Below are positions 54,205 through 63,999 of a stretch of 64,000 nt of DNA, piece after piece. This DNA comes from Chondrus crispus (Eukaryota > Rhodophyta > Florideophyceae > Gigartinales > Gigartinaceae): assembly GCF_000350225.1 (NCBI RefSeq), contig NW_005179175.1:60700-124699 (forward strand), given 5' to 3'. The translations under genes and the position numbers were made by a program. The notes under the pieces were generated by a model that saw nothing but the letters and a program-made list of their open reading frames with translations, made no database searches and was not told the origin of the DNA. The number at the start of each line of letters is the position of its first letter. Within the stretch, counting starts at the first letter, position 1.

Positions 54205-54332
54205 GCTATGCTACTCTATGTACGCAAGCGCAAGCGCCGCTTGCGCTTGCGTATATAGAGTAGCGTAGCAGAACGGGTAACGGTTACGCAAACCGCGCGG
54301 CGCGCTGTTTGCGTAACAGTTACCCGTTCTGC
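54205..54332. repeat. Paired hairpins in H2, counterpart of 34276-34403
   Basis: Same two adjacent stem-loops as in H1 in inverse order, with a few substitutions (for example GCTATGCTACTC on one arm). Confidence 0.8.
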
Positions 54333-54605
54333 TGGGGCTGCTGATAGAGACTGGAGACGCCTCCGAGGGGCCATGAGATTATGGCGCGCTGCGTTCAGCA
54401 GGCATCACCGCTGTTGTGCTGCTGCAGTTCTGTAACGATTACCCGTTCTGTGAGGTAACGTGAGAAAAAAAGGGGAAATTGGCCAATATAGTGTGTGTGT
54501 CCCGGACGTACTAAATTGGAAAGAGCTCCAGTATAGTAGATTTTGCTCCAATATGGGACATTTCGGAATTTCGCAAATTGAAACGCGAATTACTATCTAG
54601 GTCTC

Positions 54606-54935
54606 AGGTGGCTCCATTTCATTCCATTTGATTTCCCTGGACACATGCACACATGCACAGTATGAGATCGTGCCGAGATTTGCGATCTGGACATTCACTG
54701 GATGCAGGAAGCCGGCCTACTCTAGCCACCCAATTCTCTGCGTTGCGTTGCCATTCCTCTCTCCCCGTTGGACGTAATCTTCTCATCATTCGTCTACCTC
54801 TGTTTCAGATGCATTCGAGCTCTATCTCTCCGGCTTTCCTTCTTTAGGCCTACCAGCACTTGTGTGCCGCGGGGTCATTAGATTACGCTTCCCCGCCGGC
54901 CTGCAACACCCGCCTTTCCCGTTCCGCTTCTCCCC
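54606..54935 (+). other. Upstream region of the SecA gene
   Basis: 330 bp between H2 and the SecA start codon. A small frame at 54653-54847 is not credible. No clear TATA box. Presumably promoter and 5' UTR. Confidence 0.45.
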
Positions 54936-57900
54936 ATGACTCGCTCCGTCATGGGGTTAGCTCATCTCAACAGATCAACTTTTGTGTCCACTTCGTCATC
55001 ATTCCTTTCAGTTCGGTCTCATTCACTGTTATCTTTTTCATGGCTGTGCGGCTATGGCCGCGTTTCCCCTGGTATTGTGGATGGACGATTTCCCTCTCAT
55101 CAGCGCACCTTGCAAATGGGTATTCTAGACACAATCAAGAAGGCCATCTCTGGCTCCGACTCCCAAGGCTCAGGTCCTGTCCCATCAAATACCGAGGAGG
55201 TTCTTCTTCCATCTTCTGCTTCGTCCGTTGGAGCCGAGCGATTGCCACCTTATTTTCGACGAGTCAACCGTATCAATGCTCTCGAAGATGCAATCGAGAA
55301 ACTTGACGATGCCGCCATGAAGTCCCGTATTGCCACACTGCGTCACCAGGTTTCTTCTTCACAAGCAACCATGGACAGCGTTCTTGAGGAAGTTTTCGCA
55401 ATAGTCCGTGAAGCCACATTCAGAGTATTAGGCCTGCGCCACTATGATGTCCAGCTGGTTGGTGGTATGGTGCTGCATGATGGATCTATAGCTGAAATGG
55501 TCACAGGAGAGGGGAAAACTATAGTTGCGGCTCTTCCCTCTTGTCTAAATGCGCTTACGGGTGACGCAGTCTATGTTGTAACTGTGAATGATTACTTGGC
55601 GAAACGCGATGCAGACCTTATCGGACAGATTCACCGCTATCTAGGACTCTCAGTCGGCCTGATTCAGTCTGGTATGAGTCCTAAAGACAGACGGAAAGCG
55701 TATGCATGTGATATTACGTACGTGACAAATTCTGAGCTGGGCTTTGACTACTTAAGGGACAATTTGGCAATGAGTAGCGCTGAAGTGGTTTCTTCGCGTC
55801 CGCTCGGGTTTTGTATCGTGGATGAAGCAGACTCAATTCTTATCGATGAGGCGCGAACACCCTTGATTATTGCGGGAAGAGTCCCCACCGCCACTACGAA
55901 ATACGCCACTGCGCAGAAGGCTGCCGAGGCGCTCTCCAGAGATGTACATTACACCGTGAATGAAAAAGAGCAAGCCGTCCTTTTAACTGAAAGAGGATAC
56001 TCAGATTTGGAGCGGGCCTTGAATGTGTCTGATCTGTTCGATCCCAAAAATCCTTGGGCTTCGTTCATCACGAATTCTCTAAAGGCGAAAGAAGTGTTCA
56101 AGAAGGACATCAATTACATTGTGGCTTCTGACATACAAGAAACAGACAAGAGCGAAATTCAAATTATAGATGAATTTACAGGCCGCGCGCTAAAGGGAAG
56201 GCGATGGAGTGATGGGTTACACCAGGCAATTGAAGCTAAGGAAGGTATCACAGTGGACAGTGAAGCAACAACTGCTGCGAAGGTTTCATACCAGGCGTTT
56301 TTCAAGCTCTTCAAGAAATTGTCCGGAATGACTGGAACAGCAGGAACTGAAGCAAAAGAGTTACTCGACGTTTACGAACTGCCGGTCGTGTCTGTACCGA
56401 CTGCTTTACCGTTGGGACGGAAGGATTACCCCGATGTAGTTTTCAAAAACTCGAAAGGAAAGTATCTTGCGATAATGAGGGAGATTGCAAGAGTAGCACC
56501 TTCCGGACGACCAATTCTCATTGGAACGACTTCCGTCGAAGCATCGGAGACACTGTCGAGTCTTCTTTCGGAAGTCGAAGTCGACCACGACGTCTTGAAC
56601 GCAAAACCAGAGTCTGCGTTGCGTGAATCAGAGATTGTTGCCCAGGCAGGCCGAAAGTTTTCTATAACTATTGCGACAAACATGGCCGGGCGTGGAACAG
56701 ATATTCTGCTCGGCGGTAATGCCGACTACTTTGCCCGAGCTCTCGCTCGCCGAGAGCTCGTATCGCAAAATGAAAGCCTTTTCAAAATTCTTAGCGATCC
56801 TACCCAACCTGTACTCATTGATGACGATGTATTACCGGTTGATATTTCGGAAGAAGCTATGACCAAAATGCGTCGGTGCGCGACTGTGGTGGCCGAAAAT
56901 GTTGGGGTTGCGGCTTTGTCGTCGCTATTATTTGTTGATGAGATCGTTGGCGTTGCAGCGGAGGCTGGGTTGATCCCTGAACACATGAAAGGGGTAGATA
57001 GACTTCGAGAATCTATGCGAGGAATTCGAGAAGAATTGGAGGAGACGGTCGCAGAGGAGAAAGAAGAAGTTCTTGAGTTGGGCGGTCTGTACGTCATCGG
57101 AACAGAGCGGGCGGAGTCACGAAGAGTTGACAATCAGCTCCGGGGTAGAGCGGGACGACAGGGAGATCCAGGAAGCAGTCGCTTCTTCCTTGCGCTGGAC
57201 GATCGCCTCTTCCGTGTGTTCGGCGGTGATAAGGTGACTGGGATATTGGATACTTTCCGAGTTGGGGAAGAAACACCTATAGAGAACTCCCTCGTCAACA
57301 AGACTTTGGACTCAGCGCAAGAAAACGTTGAGGCCTACTTTCGAGAAATACGTGAGCAGCTGTTTACATACGATGAAGTCCTCTCGAAGCAACGCTCCGC
57401 TTTTTATGCACAGAGACGCAAAATTGTCCTCGGAGATGCAGCTTTCATTGCTGAACGACTGAAATTTGACTCTGAGAAAACAGTACGCGAGATCCTTCCC
57501 AATTTTGTGAACCGTGGAGATGGAACTGGGAACGACTATGTGAGACTATCTTCGAAGCTTGTACAGTTTTTTGATGGTATGTCGAACATCTCGAAGGCGG
57601 AACTGGAAAATGTTAAAGACATTGATGAGTATGTGCTCCGTCAACTCGCGGTCCTCATGGAAACGCGGAGGGACGAATTAGAGTCTCGAAAGGCAAGTTT
57701 CAGTACTGAGGTATGCCGCTTTCTGTGGCTCACGCAAATGGACAATCTGTGGATGGAGCACATGAAACAAATGGACTATCTCAAGGAGTTCATAGTGTTG
57801 AGATCTTACGCCAGTGACGACCCGCTGCAGGCGTACCAGATAGAAGGGTTTGAAATGTTCACTGCGATGCAAGATGCTATACGACGTAACTCTGTGTACT

Positions 57901-57944
57901 CGTACTTCCAGTACAAGGCGGATAACGACCAAAGTTCAGGTTAA
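54936..57944 (+). CDS. SecA: SecA protein translocase ATPase, plastid-type
   Basis: Intact 1002-residue frame. SecA drives protein export through a SecY channel by ATP hydrolysis, here probably at the thylakoid or plastid inner membrane. The first 60-65 residues are Ser/Leu/Arg-rich and precede the bacterial-like start MGILDTIKKAI, as expected for a plastid transit peptide. Walker A VTGEGKT is near residue 190, DEADSILIDEART near 296, SGMTGTAGTEAKE near 464, and LRGRAGRQGDPGSSRF near 737. The helical scaffold tail has NLWMEHMKQMDYLKE near 937. The zinc-binding SEC-C tail of many bacterial SecA proteins is absent. There is an extended acidic stretch before the LRGRAGRQG motif, as in plastid SecA proteins. 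No introns. Red algal plastids usually encode SecA1, so a nuclear copy could be SecA2; this is inference. Confidence 0.93.
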   Translation: MTRSVMGLAHLNRSTFVSTSSSFLSVRSHSLLSFSWLCGYGRVSPGIVDGRFPSHQRTLQMGILDTIKKAISGSDSQGSGPVPSNTEEVLLPSSASSVGAERLPPYFRRVNRINALEDAIEKLDDAAMKSRIATLRHQVSSSQATMDSVLEEVFAIVREATFRVLGLRHYDVQLVGGMVLHDGSIAEMVTGEGKTIVAALPSCLNALTGDAVYVVTVNDYLAKRDADLIGQIHRYLGLSVGLIQSGMSPKDRRKAYACDITYVTNSELGFDYLRDNLAMSSAEVVSSRPLGFCIVDEADSILIDEARTPLIIAGRVPTATTKYATAQKAAEALSRDVHYTVNEKEQAVLLTERGYSDLERALNVSDLFDPKNPWASFITNSLKAKEVFKKDINYIVASDIQETDKSEIQIIDEFTGRALKGRRWSDGLHQAIEAKEGITVDSEATTAAKVSYQAFFKLFKKLSGMTGTAGTEAKELLDVYELPVVSVPTALPLGRKDYPDVVFKNSKGKYLAIMREIARVAPSGRPILIGTTSVEASETLSSLLSEVEVDHDVLNAKPESALRESEIVAQAGRKFSITIATNMAGRGTDILLGGNADYFARALARRELVSQNESLFKILSDPTQPVLIDDDVLPVDISEEAMTKMRRCATVVAENVGVAALSSLLFVDEIVGVAAEAGLIPEHMKGVDRLRESMRGIREELEETVAEEKEEVLELGGLYVIGTERAESRRVDNQLRGRAGRQGDPGSSRFFLALDDRLFRVFGGDKVTGILDTFRVGEETPIENSLVNKTLDSAQENVEAYFREIREQLFTYDEVLSKQRSAFYAQRRKIVLGDAAFIAERLKFDSEKTVREILPNFVNRGDGTGNDYVRLSSKLVQFFDGMSNISKAELENVKDIDEYVLRQLAVLMETRRDELESRKASFSTEVCRFLWLTQMDNLWMEHMKQMDYLKEFIVLRSYASDDPLQAYQIEGFEMFTAMQDAIRRNSVYSYFQYKADNDQSSG

Positions 57945-58091
57945 CACTCAGTACTGCTCTCTTGGGCCAAGTTTCTGTGATTTCGAGAAAGCACAGAGCT
58001 GCATTGGATACTGCAACTTAACAATTAGATGGTCAAGACATGAATGTTCGGTTTGCTGCTTAATCGCACACAGTACGGTATGAGCAGTATC

Positions 58092-59363
58092 TCAGCTTCT
58101 CCTGGCACAGTACCCTCTTGTCATTTCGTACACGGTGAATGTTATGGCTGAGTTAGGGGCCGCCTTCACTAGACTTGGTGCAGTTCCACGAAACCAGCCC
58201 CTTAAGCCTTCCCTCCGCCAAATCCTTGACAGGACATGCGCGATGCCTCGGTATGGAGAGGAAGTGTTTCTCTTCCCAAGAAACTGATCCTCCACTTGCA
58301 TAAGCTTTTTTGCGTTGTCCAGGGGCAAGGTGAATAACTTGGAAGCTGTACCGGAGACTGCTCCAACTACTAGACTTTCCGCCGGCTTTAAGGAATCCGA
58401 CCTTGTCCGTTTCAGAACTTGACCTTTCATGCCTTCATACCATGTGAAATGTAGCGAGACGTATGGAACAATTTCGACTAACGTGGGTCCCAGGCCGGCG
58501 TAGAAACCACGTAGGCCTTGGGTGTTGTATATAACGGAAACGGCCTGTCTAATACTGTTGTATGACCTTGGTTCGCTTTGAGCCGCGAAGCGCGTGCGGA
58601 GAAGGTCCATAGGATATGTACATAGGGTAGCGCCAGCTCCCGAAATTGCCCCGAAAAGAAGTGATTTGTAGGGCTCGGGAATGTTAAGAGCTAATTGTTT
58701 GAGTTGATAGAAACTGGCCAATTGTACCGACGCGTAAGGTGTGACCATGAGCAAAGCCGGCACATTTCCCTTCCAAAACGCACGCAAGCCCTCGTGTGCC
58801 AAGATGCTCCGTACTGCTGAGGACATTGAAGCATAGCGGTAGAGCCCTCGGGTCTCAGACTGAATTTGAAATCTAATTTTCAAGACATCGAGTGGGGCAA
58901 CCATCATTCGGGCGCTGCACCCTGCTAATGCACCACATAACAAATCTTGGAATGGGGTGAGGTTGGTAAGCTCCAGCGGGCTTCCCCAAAACGCGTGCGT
59001 ACGCTTTCTATTTGTTGCGCAAGGGTAAGGCATCTCTAAGATTTGTGGATGAACCCTGGAGACAAGCGAATATCCATTGACAATACCAATTTGAAGATGG
59101 GTTCGAGGTTTGATGTGAGCGTTGACGCAAGAAGATCTCGTGCGTGAAGTCACATGCAGTGTGAGGGGTGTGGGGTGCGGATGAGTTGAAGAAAGTTTGG
59201 CTGGTCTCTTGCGAGATAGACCGTGAGGATTGAGCGAAGAGAAGCAAGGCTGTCTGCGCGGGCTATCAAGTGCAGCATGGAAGCATCCGTCGCAGAGTTG
59301 TTGAGCATGTCGCAATGGCCAAGTTAGTCCTCTTTGAAGGTGGGGCAAGCCGAGCCCATCCAT
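58092..59363 (-). CDS. Mitochondrial carrier, thiamine pyrophosphate type
   Basis: Member of the mitochondrial carrier family (six helices in three repeats). The three signature motifs are visible: PLDVLKIRF, YPMDLLRTRF and LPLDNAKKLMQ, each followed by a YR/EGLRxF(W/Y)xG segment. The sequence around the first motif and the EIVPYVSLHFTWYEG region resemble the thiamine pyrophosphate carrier (TPC1/SLC25A19 group). The carrier domain is complete from the Met at 59033 (313 residues, the usual size). The frame extends upstream to an ATG at 59363, adding 110 Ser/His/Arg-rich residues. These may be 5' UTR rather than protein. The end is at 58092, 147 bp from the convergent SecA stop. Confidence 0.85.
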   Translation of the reverse strand: MDGLGLPHLQRGLTWPLRHAQQLCDGCFHAALDSPRRQPCFSSLNPHGLSRKRPAKLSSTHPHPTPLTLHVTSRTRSSCVNAHIKPRTHLQIGIVNGYSLVSRVHPQILEMPYPCATNRKRTHAFWGSPLELTNLTPFQDLLCGALAGCSARMMVAPLDVLKIRFQIQSETRGLYRYASMSSAVRSILAHEGLRAFWKGNVPALLMVTPYASVQLASFYQLKQLALNIPEPYKSLLFGAISGAGATLCTYPMDLLRTRFAAQSEPRSYNSIRQAVSVIYNTQGLRGFYAGLGPTLVEIVPYVSLHFTWYEGMKGQVLKRTRSDSLKPAESLVVGAVSGTASKLFTLPLDNAKKLMQVEDQFLGKRNTSSPYRGIAHVLSRIWRREGLRGWFRGTAPSLVKAAPNSAITFTVYEMTRGYCARRS

Positions 59364-59850
59364 ACAATCTCATTGCTCTCATGTGTTGACGGTACAATAC
59401 CCAATTCTCACGATATCAGATCATACCGTATAGCGCAGTACACGTGTACTGCACCTGTCGAATTTTGCGCTCATGATAAGATTGCCGCCGTCGGCAGCGG
59501 CGGCGCATCGCCTTGCTGAGCCCATCTGCAGACTGTAGTCTCGATCAACTTCTCCGCATATAAAGGCGCTCTGGATCCACGCTACCTTGCTCGTCTACAT
59601 CAAGTCGTGGACCTGGAATGCGGTAAAATCCGCCTCCCCGTGATTGCGCATCGATTTGCCTCAGGCGGAAGTAGCACAGACGGAAATGTAGATGCGCTTG
59701 ACCCTTGCGCCTCTCAAAACTCACTCTCTTTGTGTTTGCGTGTTTCTTCCCCAGGCAAGATTATGAACCCCCAGAACTGGTCATGAGACTTGAAGAACAC
59801 GCTTCGGTCGAGGTCTTGTCAGTGACCCCTACCAGAGTTGCCTTTTGATA
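59364..59850 (+). other. Intergenic region with a TATA box and an unexplained reading frame
   Basis: ATATAAAGG at about 59557 looks like a plus-strand TATA box. From about 59527 a frame without ATG is open to 59789. Near 59755 a pyrimidine tract ends in TTCTTCCCCAG, a good 3' splice site. After it another frame (DYEPPELVMRLEEHASVEV onward) runs to a TGA at about 59848. This could be a small spliced gene converging on the CCB-like gene. I could not fix the upstream exon or name a product. Confidence 0.25.
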
Positions 59851-60210
59851 GGTAAGTCGTCCTTGTCGTCCTTGTTGGCCGCTCTCTTTTCCCTGTGATC
59901 GAGAACTATGTTGTGCACCACTCCTAATGGATCTAGCATCCGTCTGTGGATTACAATATTATTTAACCATCTTTCGGCTGAGGGAAAGGAGACGGCGTTG
60001 TCTTTAAGAGCTTGGGGTCTCCTGTCGGGGAGGCTTGTCAGCTCTAATTTTCGTCGCATCGGTGTTCTAACCCTTGAGCTCATCATGTTGTCTGTTTTGC
60101 TCCGTCTTTGTAGGTAGTCGATGTCTTTTCGCCCGTCATCTATAGTACTGCCGGGCCTCGCTTCGATGCTAGAGTTTGAGTCACTGAAAGTAAAACTACT
60201 TCGCGAAAGT

Positions 60211-61159
60211 TTATTGTGCCGCCTTGTGGTTTTTGAGATTCGCACCCAAGACAACTGCCAAACGATCCGAGATTGCTTGCAACCATCCGAAGTCCGCGCC
60301 AGTGAATGGGCGTGGCTTGTCAGCTCCCAAAATTATGGCGGCTGATTCGGAGATTGGCTGCACAACCACTGCCTGTGGCCGAAATCGCATCGCAGGTAGC
60401 AGCAAGGGTTAGCAAAATGGCATCGCAAAAGGCCGCAGATATCGCAAGTGAGCGACTGTCGTAGGAGGCATGTACCTGACAATTGCTTGGTAGAAATCCA
60501 AACTGCACATCCTTCACTGGGACAGTTTTCATGTCAGCGAGATACGCTCGCTCACCCTTCTTCAGTGCGAGGTCTAACACACCGCCTGGACTAAGCTCTG
60601 CCGTCACATCTTGGTCTCTGAACCGGCCAAGGAACGCCCAGCCTGTACCATTGACAAAGATGGCGCACGACTTTATGTTCGGAACCGCCGAGAGTAGAGC
60701 TTCTGCCGCCCACTCCAACTCGTATCCAACACTTCTATTTTCGTCATTGCTAAATCCCTTCCGGACGTCTACACCTCGTAATTGTACGGCTTCCTTTTGT
60801 CGGGCTGCTATGTCAGCCTTGCCGACCCCGTACAGCAAGAGAGTTGCACCGGTGATGACGCCGAGGATATCGGAGCGGGACTGCGCCATAGCAATAGAGT
60901 CTAGTGGGGTAAACACAAGGCGATTGGTGAGGACAGAAGCTAGAATGCAAATGCCGCTGTACAGGGAGGTGCGTCCGGTGGTCATCATCTTCATAGATAC
61001 TGGTGGCGCATTGCTTCGAGATCGTGGGCAAGGCCTGGCAGCTGAAAGGCCCCTCGAGTTCCACACCAGAGGAGGACTGAAGCCCAGCACAGGGACACCT
61101 GCATGGAGTCCTTGTGCATTATTGAGGACACGTAGGCTTGACTGAGGATCCCCGCCCAT
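60211..61159 (-). CDS. CCB2/CCB4-like cytochrome b6f assembly factor, one intron
   Basis: Two exons: 61159-60476 (228 codons) and 60372-60211, with an intron 60475-60373. Joined they give about 281 residues in phase. After a Ser/Arg-rich N-terminus that fits a transit peptide there is a hydrophobic pair (TSLYSGICILASVL; ILGVITGATLLLYGV), then GVDVRK, ELEWAAEALLSAVPN and CAIFVNGTGWAFLGRF. After the intron come AVVVQPISES and PFTGADFGWLQAISDRL. This order matches the CCB2/CCB4 (DUF2930) family, thylakoid proteins needed to attach haem ci to cytochrome b6. I cannot tell CCB2 from CCB4. Without the intron the frame would run into unrelated residues. Confidence 0.65.
60373..60475 (-). other. 103-bp spliceosomal intron in the CCB-like gene
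   Basis: Donor CAG|GTACAT at 60475 and acceptor GGCCACAG at 60373. A GCTAACCC branch-point-like sequence (reverse of about 60406-60415) lies 35 nt before the acceptor. Removal joins TGT CAG to GCA GTG in phase and restores the conserved VVVQP segment. Confidence 0.7.
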
Positions 61160-61769
61160 GTTGTCTAGGAGACCGGAGCAACTGTTGTGATCTCGGTGCT
61201 ACTGTAGTTCGGAAGTGCAGCAAAATCGAGTTAAGCGCAAAAACTGTCATTGCGACAAATATTCCTAAAACTACAGTGTACTGTGTACAGAACAGCACTT
61301 TGCGACGCACTGGCTGGTGTGAGGATTAATACTGTAGCTCGATGTGCTGATAGAGGGCCGTCTCTGTACAGTATCAGCACTACAGTACAGTAGGTACCCA
61401 ATAGTGCACCCTAGTGCCATAAGCTATAGATACGCACGACTGATAGCGCGAACTAGTGAAGGTTTTATCCACAGGTCACGGCCCACCGGCCACAAAATGC
61501 TCCGATATGAGCGTTTGACGTCGCCTCTTGCGCACTTGTTGGTGATAGGCTTCAAACAGGGCTCGTTTGGCACGGCGCAGTGCCTCTGAAGGGCTAGGCG
61601 ACATTCTACCGCACGGTAAATTGAGTGTACAGTGAACCCTCTCGATATGGATACGCTCGGTGGACGTAATCCGTATCCATTTGCGGAGGTTATTCACATC
61701 CGGAGACCGTATCATAACGGTGTCACGGTGCATCTCTCAGAATGTCTGTGCTTTACTTAAAAAATGTAT
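61160..61769. other. Intergenic, no gene seen
   Basis: Upstream of the CCB-like gene. Several short TACAGTACTGTA-like palindromic stretches around 61280-61395. A minus-strand frame at 61476-61733 (with RRAKRALFEAYHQQVRKRRR) may be the degraded continuation of the helix-turn-helix fragment at 61770. Confidence 0.4.
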
Positions 61770-62117
61770 CTAAATGTATTGAATGCGCTCTGCTTGCGTA
61801 GTTATAAGATGACCTGTGATGTTTACCCTATTTGCAAATTGGGCAGAGACCCAAGTTGCGACTGCGCGTTCGAGATATGGGCTGGTAACTGACGCGGAGC
61901 GCTTGAACTTTTTTGTAGAGATATCGGGACGAAAACCATACTTTCCGTTGATGATGCGGGACATGACAGCTTGAGCAGGAGGTTTAGAAAGGGAAAACTG
62001 TACTGAGGCCCACCTCGCAAGGGCGCTTTGTGACGTCTGCTCCTTGCTCTTTTTGCGCCGTTGGAACTCTGCACATATTTGTTGCTTTTGGGCGAGGTTA
62101 AGCTCAGAGCGCTTCAT
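61770..62117 (-). pseudogene. CENP-B/Tc5-type helix-turn-helix fragment
   Basis: 115 residues from the ATG at 62117: MKRSELNLAQKQQICAEF, then SALARWASVQF and MSRIINGKYGF, then LERAVATWVSAQF and GHLITTQAERI. This is the two-module DNA-binding pattern of CENP-B and pogo/Tigger transposases (psq-like HTH followed by HTH_Tnp_Tc5). The DDE nuclease that should follow is absent, so it is a broken transposon or a very short derived gene. Confidence 0.55.
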
Positions 62118-63102
62118 CGACGATTGTCGCTTGACGGGGGCAGATGGCTACGGTGCTGACAACACGCAATGTTTGCGATCAGAGGAGATCCTCCCCCAAT
62201 GGGGGAGGACCAACAGGAGTATATGCTAGAAAGATGTTTTTGTCGAGAATGATGAAAATTGCGAAGCCTCAGACGGGGATTGGAATTTATTGAACAGATT
62301 GTGAACGGATTGATCAAGAATGAACGGTTATGGGGTAATTTGTGCCTTGGCCGCTCAAAAGTAACCATAAAATACGTTTTAAGTAGGAGGAGTCTGTATG
62401 ATATGCTTATTTCACATTGAACCCGATATCCAATTGAGGAATATTCCACAGACATTGTTTTTTGGTAAAAATTTGTAAGCTACGGAGTCCGTCGCTCGAC
62501 TTTTTATCCGTTTACGGAGGATATCCATATGGAGAATGATCCTTATCGGGAGGGTTCACTGTATTCGCCTCGCCCTCTGAAGCATGCGGTCGTGGTCATC
62601 ATCCGCAGCGCAGCGGTGTGCATCTACATCGGCATGGCTCTAGTGCACAGGTGTACACGTGGTAAGAATGGTGACATCGCTGAAAGGGGTGCACTTTTGG
62701 CCATGTGCACTATTGTAAAGCGAACTATTGAGGAGACCCCCCCCTGTATGTAATCGAGTAAACTTTACTCGATTACGTACAGAGTGCACATGATTTCAGA
62801 TGGTGCTTGCTTACTCTGGTCGCTCAAATCAGTGCTCATTGCATTTCAAAGGATCTCATACATGAGGGCGTGACTTTAGGGTGAGATCATTTAAAGAGGA
62901 CAGAAGGAGGCGATGACGAGAGGAGACCACTCGGAAAGAAAAAAAAAGGGGTTGGCGAGGGCAAGGCAGCAAGGCAGTTCAGACAGTTAGCTATTCTCGA
63001 CATAGCCATGAGCATCATGAGCACACTGGGGTCAACTACCCTTTTATTGACAAATGTGGCACCACACGTAGTTATAACACAACGGTGACTACCAGAAGTA
63101 AG
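62118..63102. other. Intergenic region, no gene supported
   Basis: Nearly 1 kb between the helix-turn-helix fragment and the DHHC gene. A 74-codon plus frame at 62529-62753 is not convincing. The only clear structure is the hairpin at 62745-62781. A poly-A stretch lies at 62940. Confidence 0.5.
62745..62781. repeat. 18-bp-arm hairpin, nested in a second inverted repeat
   Basis: TGTATGTAATCGAGTAAA pairs with TTTACTCGATTACGTACA around a single C, with one wobble position. CATGTGCACT at 62702-62711 and AGTGCACATG at 62783-62792 form a further outer pair. Confidence 0.85.
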
Positions 63103-63999
63103 CTACACAAGCTCGTCTGCTGGCCGTTGTGGAGGATCAATCACATCCGCGTCGCGACCAATAGTGACAGGTACGAACCAGAGCAAAGGGCGTGGTCCAA
63201 ATACGCCCTTCCAGTTGTTGAGCCACCCTTGATCTGAACGGCGAAGGACATCGGCGTGGACAGCGGGTCGGGCTTCTTGGTTTTCAATAGTTGTCCTGTT
63301 CTTGAGAACGAGGTAAGTGTGGAATGCGGAGAAAGGGGCGAGGGCGAGGGCGTGTAACGCGCAGAGCACATAACCCATCATCTGCAGGATGACACCAGCA
63401 AGTGCGGCGATAGTCGGGCGTGCTTCTAGCTCGAGTAGACGGTTGAGGATAGCGCCAGGGGTTAGTGTAGCAACTAGGGAACAGGAGAGGGTGGCGTAGT
63501 AGAGAAAGAGGACAAAGTATTTGCGATTCAAAAAACCGACACATGAGTTGCCAGTGAAAGGGCAGTGGTGATCCATTCGCAGCACACATTCACGGCAGGA
63601 GGTGCAGTGGTGAGCGCGATCAGGTTTGAAAACGTTACAGTGGACGCAGAAGCGGTGGCGGCCGTCAGCAAGCAGCATGGCAGTGCCTGCAGCATGGACG
63701 GCCGGGGGTGCCACGGGATACAGGTTTGGTTTCGCGGGAGGGTTGGCACGGACATCGGACGCAGCGGCGGGGTCGGGTGGGGTATCAGCGGCTTTGAGAG
63801 GCAGTGGTATACCAGGTTTATCGGGATGTTCCTCTTGCCATAGCGTCGGTCGCCATGATTCTGGTACTCGTCCCGGGTGGGCCAGAGCGGTGAGCAAATA
63901 AGATACAAGGGTGCAAGAGATGGACCACATAAAAATGGCGAGCCTGAAAGCAGTCGGGAGCGGGTTGTCTTGCCATTCCGGGAGGAGGGTGAGAGGCAC
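63103..63999 (-). CDS. DHHC-type protein S-acyltransferase, 5' end beyond the window
   Basis: The frame is open to the right window edge, where the first readable codon is GTG, so the true start is outside. About 298 residues visible. The cysteine-rich catalytic domain reads CVHCNVFKPDRAHHC then VLRMDHHCPFTGNSCVG, with an intact DHHC motif (Cys is the acyl carrier). One membrane segment precedes it (LAIFMWSISCTLVSYLL). Two follow (YFVLFLYYATLSCSLVATL; LAGVILQMMGYVLCALHALAL). NNWKGVFGP near the end matches the conserved post-membrane N-x-VFG motif of the family. Such enzymes palmitoylate proteins at endomembranes or the plasma membrane. Confidence 0.9.
   Translation of the reverse strand: MPLTLLPEWQDNPLPTAFRLAIFMWSISCTLVSYLLTALAHPGRVPESWRPTLWQEEHPDKPGIPLPLKAADTPPDPAAASDVRANPPAKPNLYPVAPPAVHAAGTAMLLADGRHRFCVHCNVFKPDRAHHCTSCRECVLRMDHHCPFTGNSCVGFLNRKYFVLFLYYATLSCSLVATLTPGAILNRLLELEARPTIAALAGVILQMMGYVLCALHALALAPFSAFHTYLVLKNRTTIENQEARPAVHADVLRRSDQGWLNNWKGVFGPRPLLWFVPVTIGRDADVIDPPQRPADELV

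Larger units (their letters stand above)
50481..54605 (-). mobile_element. Harbinger-like element H2 with a solo gypsy LTR
   Basis: Inverted second copy of H1 with ends 50481-50624 and 54456-54605. The second ORF is on plus and the transposase on minus. It contains only a 632-bp gypsy LTR where H1 has the whole of G1, at the same base and with the same CGAGC duplication. The proteins are the same as in H1 apart from one visible substitution (EEDL in H1, EGDL in H2). No clear target duplication (flanks CCT and AGG). Confidence 0.88.

Noticed and set aside
54936-57944. Bacterial contamination as the source of SecA
   Set aside because: The N-terminal extension is transit-like, the neighbours are eukaryotic genes, and the sequence is continuous with eukaryotic transposons.
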